From: Hymenobacter telluris
GTDB lineage: Bacteria; Bacteroidota; Bacteroidia; Cytophagales; Hymenobacteraceae
Direction of reading: 5' to 3'
Assembly (NCBI RefSeq): GCF_017313265.1
Contig: NZ_JAFLQZ010000020.1
Span: forward strand, 1 to 64,000
DNA length: 64,000 nucleotides
Part shown: positions 55,302 through 64,000 of the stretch, piece by piece
Position numbering within the stretch: the first letter of the stretch is position 1
Layout: each line of letters begins with the position of its first letter
Notes under the pieces: model-generated
The model's database searches: none
Told to the model about the DNA's origin: nothing
Seen by the model: only the letters and a program-made list of their open reading frames with translations
Position numbers and translations under genes: made by a program

Positions 55302-57758
55302 CTAATTTGCTGGCTTAAGTGGCTTCACGTATTTCTCCAGCCACGCATTTGTCTCCCACAATACGTGGAGCATGTTTTCGCGGGCGGCATAGCCATGAGC
55401 CTCAGCCGGCAGCACTATGTAGCGCGCGGTAGCGCCTTGCCCTTTGAGAGCGGAAAAGTACCGCTCACTCTGAATGGGGAAAGTGCCCTGGTTGTTGTCG
55501 GCCTCGCCGTGAATCAGCAGGATGGGCGTTTTCATTTTGTCGGCGTAGTTGAACGGCGACATGGTGTTGTACACTTCGGGCACCTGCCAGTAGCTGCGCT
55601 CTTCGCCCTGGAAACCGTAAGGCGTGAGGGTGCGGTTGTAGGCGCCGCTACGGGCAATACCCGCTTTAAACAAGTTGGAGTGCGACAACAGATTGGCCGT
55701 CATGAAGGCGCCGTAGCTGTGGCCCATCACGCCCACCCGGTCGGCGTCCACTACGCCCAGGCGGGCTCCTTCATCAATGGCCGCCTTGGCGCTGCTCACC
55801 AGCTGCTCGATGTAGGTGTCGTTGGGGTCTTTGCTGCCCTCGCCCACTATCGGCACGCTGGCGTTTTCTAGCACGGCGTAGCCCTGCGTAACCCAGAATA
55901 CCGGCGAGCCGCCCCCCAGGCGCGTGAAGGTGTAGGGTGAGCCGCTAACCTGCCCGGCAGTGTTTTTGTCCTTGAATTCCAGAGGATAAGCCGACATAAG
56001 CGTGGGCAGCGGGCCGTCGCTTTTCTTGTAGTTCGGGGGCAGGTAGAGGTTGGCCGTCAAATCCACGCCATCAGCGCGCTTGTATTTCAGCACCTGCTTC
56101 GGGAAGCTGCCGCCAAACGCCGCATACGGATTCGGGAATTTGGTTACGGCCGTGAGCTTGTCCTTTTTAGTGGCGTCGCGCAGGTAGTAGTTCGGCGACT
56201 GAGTGAGCGACTCGCGGCGGGTGAGCAACTGCCGGTTCTTGCCGCTGGCATCCAGAATGGCCACTGGCACCTCGTACACGGGGGCTGCTGACCGCCACCA
56301 GCGGGTGGTTTTCTTGCTGGTTAAGTCCAGCTCATCCACGAAAGGCCGGTCGCCTTCGGGCGAAGCCCCCGCGCCTAGCAAGTACACGCTTTGGCCCGTA
56401 GGCCCACCCGTGAGCAGCACCGATTTGCCCTGAGCATTGCGGTGCTCGTACGGCGTGCCGGGGTCCTTGTACTTATCCTCCGACGACCCCTCGAACAACA
56501 CGGCAAGCGGTGCGCTGGGCTTGCTCGGGTTCAGTTGCCAGGTGGTTTCGTGGCGGTCGGCCCAACGGTAGCCACCCACCAAAGCCAGTTGGCTGGTGCC
56601 CCAGCTGAGGCCGCCAAAGCGCAAGGGCAAAGCAGCCAGCTCTTGCGGCGCACTCGTAAATGGCGCTTCCAGGGTGAATATTTTGTCGCGAATGTTGGCT
56701 TTCGTTTTGGGGTTGCCGCCGTCCTGGGCCTCCACGTAGTAGAGCGTGGCGGGCGCATCGGCACGCCAGCCATGGTTACGCGGGCCAGTGGGGGCTGCAT
56801 CGTTGCCAATGGGCACGGCGTCGGCCAAAGGCAAATCAACCACCGATTTCACCGAGGCTCCGGTAGCCAAATCCAGCACATCGATGCGCTGCGGGAACCG
56901 GCTGATGGGCAGCGTATAAGAATACGGCCGGTGGCGGGTGCGCAGCATTACGTATTTGCCATCGGGTGAGGGCGAGGCCGTTTGAATCAGGCCGGGCTGA
57001 CCCAGAGGCTGCGCCGTGCCATCGGCAACGTTCACCTTCACCAGCTGGGAAGTGGCGTAATAGTCAAACAGCCGCTCATCGGCGGGGTTTTTCAGCAGAT
57101 CCTGGTAAGTGCGGGCTGCCGTTTTGATGCCGCCACCGCTTTCCTGTACCGCCGGGCCGGTAGGCGCAGTGTCGGCCGAAGGCGCGGCACCCCGGCCAGC
57201 CGGCACGATGCAGGCCAAAATCGTTTTGCTATCGGAAACCCAATCAAAGGAATTGCCAAACGCATCGTTGAGGGGCGTGGACAGTAGGCGGCGGGCCGTG
57301 GCCCCGGCCACATCAGCCACCCAAAGTTCCACGCGGCCGTCGGTGCCGGAGCCGGGCGTGGTCAGGGCGAAGGCAATGGTTTTGTTGTCAGGCGACCAGC
57401 TCACGTCGCTGATACGGGCCTGAGCCGGTAGGCCTTTTACCTCGATTTCGGTACCGTTGGGCAAGGTTTTCAGCTTGATGCCCACCGCGTAGCTCACCCG
57501 GCTCTGGCCGTTGGTACGCGGGTTGATGCGCAAGCCCGCCAAGCGCAGCTCGGGTTGCGCCAGTTCGGCTACGGTCGGAAAGTCCTGCACTTGCAGCAAA
57601 GCCAGCGTGCGGCCATTTGAGGCAAGGCTGACGCGGGGCGTGGGCGGTGCCAGCAGCAGATCCTGAAGCGCTTTAGGCGGAGTTTGATACTTAAAATCCT
57701 GGCCCTCAGACACAACAGCAACAAGTAATAACGTGGCGGAAAGAAACAGTGTTTTCAT
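55302..57758 (-). CDS. S9 family prolyl-oligopeptidase-type peptidase
   Basis: An 818-residue secreted serine peptidase. A signal peptide ends near SEGQ, and an N-terminal beta-propeller region covers about 60-560 (for example ISDVSWSPDNKTIAFAL). The C-terminal alpha/beta hydrolase domain has GHSYGAF with nucleophile S681, HGEADNN with D754, and EAHGY with H788, so the triad is complete. It resembles the S9C-like glutamyl/acyl-aminoacyl peptidases of Bacteroidota. It is transcribed separately from SusC behind its own terminator. Confidence 0.92.
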   Translation of the reverse strand: MKTLFLSATLLLVAVVSEGQDFKYQTPPKALQDLLLAPPTPRVSLASNGRTLALLQVQDFPTVAELAQPELRLAGLRINPRTNGQSRVSYAVGIKLKTLPNGTEIEVKGLPAQARISDVSWSPDNKTIAFALTTPGSGTDGRVELWVADVAGATARRLLSTPLNDAFGNSFDWVSDSKTILACIVPAGRGAAPSADTAPTGPAVQESGGGIKTAARTYQDLLKNPADERLFDYYATSQLVKVNVADGTAQPLGQPGLIQTASPSPDGKYVMLRTRHRPYSYTLPISRFPQRIDVLDLATGASVKSVVDLPLADAVPIGNDAAPTGPRNHGWRADAPATLYYVEAQDGGNPKTKANIRDKIFTLEAPFTSAPQELAALPLRFGGLSWGTSQLALVGGYRWADRHETTWQLNPSKPSAPLAVLFEGSSEDKYKDPGTPYEHRNAQGKSVLLTGGPTGQSVYLLGAGASPEGDRPFVDELDLTSKKTTRWWRSAAPVYEVPVAILDASGKNRQLLTRRESLTQSPNYYLRDATKKDKLTAVTKFPNPYAAFGGSFPKQVLKYKRADGVDLTANLYLPPNYKKSDGPLPTLMSAYPLEFKDKNTAGQVSGSPYTFTRLGGGSPVFWVTQGYAVLENASVPIVGEGSKDPNDTYIEQLVSSAKAAIDEGARLGVVDADRVGVMGHSYGAFMTANLLSHSNLFKAGIARSGAYNRTLTPYGFQGEERSYWQVPEVYNTMSPFNYADKMKTPILLIHGEADNNQGTFPIQSERYFSALKGQGATARYIVLPAEAHGYAARENMLHVLWETNAWLEKYVKPLKPAN

Positions 57759-58220
57759 AGGCAGAAATGAGAAGAGAAGCTATTGTAGCACGCTGCCCCG
57801 AATGACAAGGTAACCCGGATGCGGGTTGCGGCTACTGCTCGGAAAGAAAACAAGTAATACAGGATATGGCGCTTTAGCAGCTGGCAGCCAAGTGCATAGC
57901 CTTTACCATCACCAAAAGCAAAGACGCCGAACAAACCCAACAAAACAGGTTTCACGCAGATGCCGCCAGGTAAGGCAATTGATGAAACCCGAACATAATA
58001 AAGTTTAATCTTTCTTTCGTCATAAAAGACAACTTTATCCAGCCGGATACTTTACAACTTCGGCTTGTTCTCAGAATGGGTTCCGGGTTTCGAGAGCAGG
58101 GGTGTAATCCAAATCGGTTGCTTTGCGTATTACTGCTTTTGTAACGCGCTTATAGTTCGGCTTTTCGCATTTCATTCTGCACCCGCCAGTGCCTCTTGTT
58201 TATCGATTCCTTTCTCACGC
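57759..58220. other. Intergenic region between divergent genes
   Basis: 462 bases with no supported gene. It contains the S9 promoter region on one side and that of the small paralog gene on the other. AT content rises around 57990-58050, and no repeat was recognised. Confidence 0.5.
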
Positions 58221-58637
58221 ATGCCCCTCGAATTAGTTAACGGATTCGGTCACGTATATCTCACCATTGAGTATGATGCGGCCAATCAGTGGGTGTATAA
58301 TAACTGGCTTGGTTACCAGACATATATTGGTATTATTGCCGGTGCCGATGCCTGCCTGCACCCGCTACGCGAGCATCAATGTGCCTACCTGCTCAACGAC
58401 AACCGCCATGTGCTGGGCCCCTGGGACCACGCCGTAGAATGGATTGCCAAGGACTGGGCCCCTAGAGCCAGCGCGCAAGGCCTGACGCATTTTGCGCAGG
58501 TTGTCAGCCCCGAAGCACTGGCCGCTCTTTCTGGCGAGGCGATGCACGTAGGCATCGGCGACCAACTACAGATGCGCTTGTTCTCGACTATTGAGGAGGC
58601 TCAGGAATGGCTACGCCAGGCACAAGGACGCGCCTGA
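58221..58637 (+). CDS. Small protein, paralog of 45166-45588
   Basis: Not recognised by name. The 138-residue cytoplasmic protein starts MPLELVNGFGHVYLTIEYD and shows the same strand-helix layout as the product of 45166-45588: a central conserved-looking EWIAKDWAPRASAQGL segment and a C-terminal EEAQEWLRQ helix. A STAS/SpoIIAA-like fold is possible but unproven. The ATG at 58221 was chosen because the upstream extension to 58065 is unlike any coding sequence and differs in composition. A GAF-domain gene follows after 101 bases on the same strand. Confidence 0.68.
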   Translation: MPLELVNGFGHVYLTIEYDAANQWVYNNWLGYQTYIGIIAGADACLHPLREHQCAYLLNDNRHVLGPWDHAVEWIAKDWAPRASAQGLTHFAQVVSPEALAALSGEAMHVGIGDQLQMRLFSTIEEAQEWLRQAQGRA

Positions 58638-58738
58638 TTGGTTTTTTGCTTGTGTAGCCTCTCTTGCAGCCGAGGAAGGCAGCTCCTATTAACCTCTACC
58701 ACCCAGCTAATTGCGGCGGGATTTCGCTACTTTTCTCT

Positions 58739-59230
58739 ATGAGTACATCTGCTTCAAGCGCTGATATTTCCATGCAGCCCGAGATTAATGCGTTTACGGC
58801 TTGCCTACAGCAGGGGACGCATCAGGCGCTGGAATACCTCAACAGCCGCACCCCGCACCGTTACACTGGCGTATTTCGCTTCGATGGGGAGATGCTACGC
58901 AATGAAGCACTCTTTGACCGTTATCAGCCCGCGGTTCGGCAGGGCGAGGATGTACCCCTTGCCGTAACGTATTGTGCACTGGTGGGCCGCCAGCAGGCCC
59001 CACTCCAGATTCTCGACGCGCTAACAGATCCGCAAGCGGCCGGGGTGGAAACGCCTGTTATTTCCTACTGCGGCGTGCTGATCCGCGACGCTCAGGGCAG
59101 AGCGTATGGTACGCTCTGCCACTACGATTTGCAGCGCTGCCAGGAGCGCACCACCGATTTGCCTTTGCTTGAGGAGGCTGCACGGCTATTACACCATAAG
59201 CTGCACCCGCAAAGCCAGTCCTCGAACTAA
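58739..59230 (+). CDS. Stand-alone GAF domain protein
   Basis: A 163-residue protein made of one GAF domain (about residues 15-155): AFTACLQQGTHQALEYLNSRTPHRYTG-type start region, TYCALVGRQQAPLQI in the middle, and YCGVLIRDAQGRAYGTLCHYD as the characteristic GAF strand pair. No output domain is attached, so it would sense a small ligand and act on a partner. A -7-like TACTTTTC at 58728-58735 ends three bases before the ATG. The gene lies downstream of the small paralog gene. Confidence 0.8.
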   Translation: MSTSASSADISMQPEINAFTACLQQGTHQALEYLNSRTPHRYTGVFRFDGEMLRNEALFDRYQPAVRQGEDVPLAVTYCALVGRQQAPLQILDALTDPQAAGVETPVISYCGVLIRDAQGRAYGTLCHYDLQRCQERTTDLPLLEEAARLLHHKLHPQSQSSN

Positions 59231-60547
<1,317 letters not shown>

Positions 60548-60688
60548 CCGCCAATCAGCTGAACCCAAGGTGCCAGCAGCTGCGCCCCGTACTTGCTAGC
60601 GCCTTGGACTAGTGAGGCGCATTGGGTGCAAAGAAGTATCTTTCCTGACGCAGCACCCGCAGAAGAGAGCTTTTACCGCTTAACCATT

Positions 60689-61381
60689 ATGGCCCTCGGA
60701 GTAGCCCTCACCACGCAGCCCATGACCAGCCACGACGACCTGAATCCTCAGGAGCTGAAGCTAAAGGGGGTTAAGGCGTATCAGGTTGATACGGCCGCCG
60801 GCCCGAGCCATGCGTACCGCCGCCGCGACTTTTACAAGGTGGCGCTTGTCACCAGTCCTTGCACCGTCCATTATGCAGACCGTAGCATTGGCATTAGTGG
60901 CCCCAGCCTCATGTTTGCCAACCCACACATTCCTTACTCCGTGGAGTTGCACGACCCGCGGCTGACAGGATACGCGTGCTTGTTCACGGAGGCATTTATG
61001 AAAGAAAACGACCGGTCGGAAAGTCTGCAACAGTCGCCGCTGTTCAAAGTCGGCGGTACGCCCATCTTTCATCTGAGCGCGGAGCAGGCTGCTTATGCCA
61101 AGAGTATCTTCCAGAAGATTCTGACCGAGCAGAATACCGAGTATCTCTACAAGGGCGACTTGATTCGTACGTACCTGCAATTGCTTATCCACGAGGCGCT
61201 TCGCATGCAGCCCACCGAGAGCTTCGTGCAGCACAAAAACGCTTCGTCGCGCATTACCGCCCTGTTTTTGGAGCTGCTGGAACGGCTGTTTCCGGTGGAG
61301 AGCCCCGACCAAGCCATGCTTTCCGCGACGCAGCCTTTGCCTGCAACAAGCGGGTCCCTGGCTCCGGCTGCCCTGCCTTGA
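60689..61381 (+). pseudogene. AraC family regulator lacking its DNA-binding domain
   Basis: The first about 200 residues match the ligand-binding part of a Bacteroidota AraC-type regulator (DLNPQELKLKGVKAYQVD, SIGISGPSLMFANPHIPYSV, SSRITALFLELLERLFPVESPDQ). In such proteins the helix-turn-helix domain follows directly. Here the sequence changes at about 61313-61320 into a FAD-subunit gene in another frame. The reading frame adds some 20 unrelated residues (ending PLPATSGSLAPAALP) and stops. The start may be 60689 or 60722. It cannot bind DNA as an AraC protein. A deletion is the simplest explanation. Confidence 0.8.
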
Positions 61382-61944
61382 AAGGCGACAATCACAACCT
61401 GGCTATTCTCGGGGTGAGCGACAGCTGCATTGCCAATTCCTACCCCGGCGACTTGTCGGTGGCTTTGGCTGCCTTTGATGCGGTGCTTACGCTTGAAAAG
61501 GGGAAGGGCAAGCAGCGGCAGGTACCTCTCACCGATTTCTACCTGCTCCCTGGCAGTACGCCCCACAGGGAAACGGTGCTCGAACCCGGTGAGTTGATTG
61601 TGGCCGTTACCATTCCCACTGCCGCGCACGCCCAGCGCTCCACTTACTTGAAAGTGTGTGAGCGTAGCAGCTACGCCTACGCCCTGGCCTCCGCTGCGGT
61701 GGGGCTGGACGTGCAGAGTGGCACCATCCGTTCGGCCCGGGTGGCGCTAGGTGGGGTAGGGGCCCAGCCTTGGCGCAGCAGGGAAGCAGAAAAGGCGCTG
61801 ACTGGCCAGCCGGCTACGGAAACTACTTTCCGGGTGGCCGCTGCTGCCGCCTTGCAGGGCGCGCAGCCCCGTGAGCACAACCGCTATAAAGTGGAGCTGG
61901 CACAAAACACCCTCGTGCGTGCCTTGCAGCAGGTCACGGCGTAA
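61318..61944 (+). pseudogene. 5'-truncated molybdenum hydroxylase FAD subunit (YagS)
   Basis: This is the C-terminal two thirds of a YagS-type subunit. It enters at FRDAAFACNKRVPGSGCPALKG, which matches residues from about 121 onward of the intact paralog at 23264-24301. It continues through LKVCERSSYAYALASAAVGL and ARVALGGVGAQPW to a normal end. The about 120-residue FAD-binding N-terminus and any start codon are absent. The open frame entering from upstream is the antisense-quality third frame of the AraC fragment. No Fe-S subunit gene precedes it, so the gap probably also removed that gene. Confidence 0.82.
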
Positions 61945-61978
61945 TTCTATCGTTCTTCTTCCAAGCACTACGCTCCCG

Positions 61979-64000
61979 ATGGATACTGAACCGCAATTTT
62001 TCGAAACCAACGCCGTGCCGGGCGTGGTAGGCCAGCCCATGAGCCGCGTGGACGGCTGGGCGAAAGTGACTGGCCAAGCCAACTACTCAGCCGAGTACAA
62101 CCGCCTGCCTGGCCTGGTGCACGCTGTGCTCAAAACCAGCGACGTGGCGAAAGGCCGGGTCACCGGCTTTGACACCAGCTTAGCCCAGAAGCAGCCGGGG
62201 GTACTGGCCATCCTGACGCATCAGAACCTGCCGCAACTCACTAAAACGCCAAACTCGCCCGAGGACCGAAAGGCTTTTGCCTCCTCGCCGATGAGCTTTT
62301 TCCCAATGGCTTCCGACCAGGTGCACTACGCCGGGCAGCCCGTAGCCGTGGTGGTGGCCGATACGCTGGAGCACGCCCAGTACGCCGCGGCTCTACTGAA
62401 AGTGACCATTGCTTCGGAAGCGCCCGTGGCTTCCTACCTGGACCCCAAAGCCGAACTCTACGTCCCGAAAACCATCCGGGGCTACCAGCCCGGTGTCACC
62501 AGGCGTGGCGACGCCCAGGCGGCGTTTGCTGGCGCTCCAGTGCAACTGACGGCCACTTACTCCCACGCCACCACCCATCACAACCCCATGGAGCCGGGCG
62601 CCACCATTGCCCATTGGGAGGCCCCAGACCGTCTGATCGTCTACGACACCACCCAGGGAGTATCTGAAACGCAAAAAACGCTGGCAGCCATGCTGGGCCT
62701 CTCAACCGAGCAAGTGCGGGTGGTCAACAAGTATCTGGGTGGGGGCTTCGGCTGCAAGGCCTGGGTATGGCCCCACGTGGTGTTGGCCCCGCTGGCCGCC
62801 AAAGCCGTAGGCCGGCCGGTGAAGCTGGTGCTCACGCGCCCGCAACAGTTCACCGGAATGGGGCTCCGCGAAGAGCAGGAGCAGACCCTGCGGGTTGGGG
62901 CCACCAAGGAAGGCAAACTGCTGGCCTTGGTGCACGAAAAAACATCAACTACTTCTCCTTGGGAGGACTGGGCCGAAACCAACGGCCGCATCATCAACAT
63001 GATTTACGCTTGCTCAACCTTCGAGGGTACGTACCGCCTGGGCCGGGCCAATGTGATGACGCCAACGTCAACCCGTGCCCCAGGCGACATGCCCGGCTCA
63101 TTTGCCATCGAGTGCGCCATGGTCGATCTGGCCTACCAGCTCAACCTCGACCCAATTCAGGTCCGGCTACTCAACTACGCCGAAAAAGACCCCACCAACG
63201 GGCACCCATGGAGCAGCAAGAGCCTAAAGGAATGTTACCAGCGCGGGGCTGAGCTGTTCGGCTGGAGCAAGCGCAACCCCAAAAATGGCCAAACCCGCGA
63301 CGGCAAGTACTTGGTGGGTTGGGGGATGGCCACGGCCAGCTACCCGGTGCACAGCTCCCAAGGCAACGCCCGCGTGCGTCTCTACAGCGACGGCCGCGCC
63401 GTAGTCCAGGCCGGGGCCACCGACCTGGGCACGGGTACCTACACTATCATCACCCAGGTGGCCGCCGATGCGCTGGGCTTATCACCAGAGCAAGTGCGCT
63501 TTGAGTTGGGCGACACGGTATTGCCAACCACGCAATGGTCGGGTGGTTCCACGGCCGCTGGTCGGGTATCGTCGTCGGTGTATCTGGCCGCGCAGGAGGT
63601 GTGGCAGAAGCTTATCAAAGTGGCGGCCATGGACAAACGTTCGCCGCTGTACGGAGCCAAGCCCGCCGACGTAGCGGTGGAGAAAGGCCATCTATACCTG
63701 AAAGCCGACCCAGGCAAAGGCGAGGCTTTCGGCGAGGTGATGAAGCGTGCCAACATGAGCGACGTGGAAGGGAGTGCGCTGGGTCGTTACGGCGCGGGCT
63801 ACGAGGCCCCGCAGGCTACAGTCAATGCCAACATGAACAAAAAGGAGGAAGCCGCCCCGCATTCGATGCACGCCTTCGGCACCCATTTCTGCGAAGTGCA
63901 AGTGGACCCCGAACTGGGTACCGTGCGGGTAACACGCTGGGTGAGCGTAATGGCAGCGGGCCGCATCCTCAACCCTAAAACAGCTCGTTCCCAGGTAATT
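61979..64000 (+). CDS. Molybdenum hydroxylase large subunit, YagR type (partial)
   Basis: 674 codons are open from the ATG at 61979 to the window edge, with no frameshift found on codon-by-codon reading. The protein begins MDTEPQFFETNAVPG and has the hammerhead domain start GQPMSRVDGWAKVTGQANYSAEYN. The cofactor loop is GGGFGCKAW, and AGRILNPKTARSQVI lies near the edge. The C-terminal catalytic Glu region is beyond the window. It lies 34 bases after the truncated FAD gene. If expressed, it would need Fe-S and FAD partners from another locus, such as 23264-25339. Confidence 0.9.
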   Translation, partial: MDTEPQFFETNAVPGVVGQPMSRVDGWAKVTGQANYSAEYNRLPGLVHAVLKTSDVAKGRVTGFDTSLAQKQPGVLAILTHQNLPQLTKTPNSPEDRKAFASSPMSFFPMASDQVHYAGQPVAVVVADTLEHAQYAAALLKVTIASEAPVASYLDPKAELYVPKTIRGYQPGVTRRGDAQAAFAGAPVQLTATYSHATTHHNPMEPGATIAHWEAPDRLIVYDTTQGVSETQKTLAAMLGLSTEQVRVVNKYLGGGFGCKAWVWPHVVLAPLAAKAVGRPVKLVLTRPQQFTGMGLREEQEQTLRVGATKEGKLLALVHEKTSTTSPWEDWAETNGRIINMIYACSTFEGTYRLGRANVMTPTSTRAPGDMPGSFAIECAMVDLAYQLNLDPIQVRLLNYAEKDPTNGHPWSSKSLKECYQRGAELFGWSKRNPKNGQTRDGKYLVGWGMATASYPVHSSQGNARVRLYSDGRAVVQAGATDLGTGTYTIITQVAADALGLSPEQVRFELGDTVLPTTQWSGGSTAAGRVSSSVYLAAQEVWQKLIKVAAMDKRSPLYGAKPADVAVEKGHLYLKADPGKGEAFGEVMKRANMSDVEGSALGRYGAGYEAPQATVNANMNKKEEAAPHSMHAFGTHFCEVQVDPELGTVRVTRWVSVMAAGRILNPKTARSQVI

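Noticed and set aside
60976-61317. In-frame upstream extension of the truncated FAD subunit
   Set aside because: It overlaps the recognisable AraC fragment in a different frame and has no similarity to the FAD-binding N-terminus.
61979-64000. Possible frameshift near the AAAAAA run in the second large subunit
   Set aside because: Codon-by-codon reading through 62940 and onward stays open and keeps family motifs in one frame to the window edge.

Overview
The window is high-GC Bacteroidota DNA and looks like a member of the Hymenobacteraceae, most likely Hymenobacter. The evidence is two SusC/SusD pairs, an ECF sigma/FecR pair feeding a SusC with an STN domain, bacillithiol synthesis (BshC), Bacteroidetes-type promoters (TAnnTTTG), an SDR-type threonine dehydrogenase, and many intergenic inverted repeats. 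The species call is inference. No rRNA, tRNA, CRISPR array, transposase or clear prophage was seen.

Layout. 1-10.3 kb is mostly housekeeping: rimO, bshC, a 5-formyl-THF cyclo-ligase, an orphan ExbD, a membrane operon (DUF2157, GDYXXLXY and a small protein), an AT-rich orphan gene, mnmD, a hotdog thioesterase and rlmN. 10.3-20.9 kb holds a secreted protein made of two Cys-bounded repeats, two tandem paralogous putative outer-membrane proteins, YihY/BrkB, a lipoprotein, DUF3891, threonine dehydrogenase, a patatin and a GT14 glycosyltransferase. 20.9-25.3 kb is a three-subunit periplasmic molybdenum hydroxylase operon (YagTSR type) whose Fe-S subunit carries a redoxin-like N-terminal extension.

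26.2-44.8 kb is one polysaccharide utilisation locus. It contains SusD, SusC, FecR, sigma factor, GH2, GH35, a DUF5107/TPR protein and a sugar porter, with a divergent AraC regulator at the far end. The likely flow is capture by SusCD, periplasmic cleavage by GH35/GH2, and import by the MFS porter. The two regulators probably sense surface binding (sigma/FecR) and intracellular sugar (AraC).

45-59 kb holds an orphan Rad52/Erf-like annealing protein, two small paralogous proteins of unknown function, a GAF protein, and a second SusCD pair lying between two secreted peptidases (M16 and S9). That arrangement suggests peptide scavenging.

59.7-64 kb has an aldo/keto reductase and a second molybdenum hydroxylase locus that is visibly broken. 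An AraC regulator has lost its DNA-binding domain and runs directly into the C-terminal two thirds of a FAD subunit. The large subunit that follows is intact to the window edge. This apparent deletion scar, the redoxin fusion, the Cys-repeat protein and the tandem outer-membrane paralogs are the least ordinary items.
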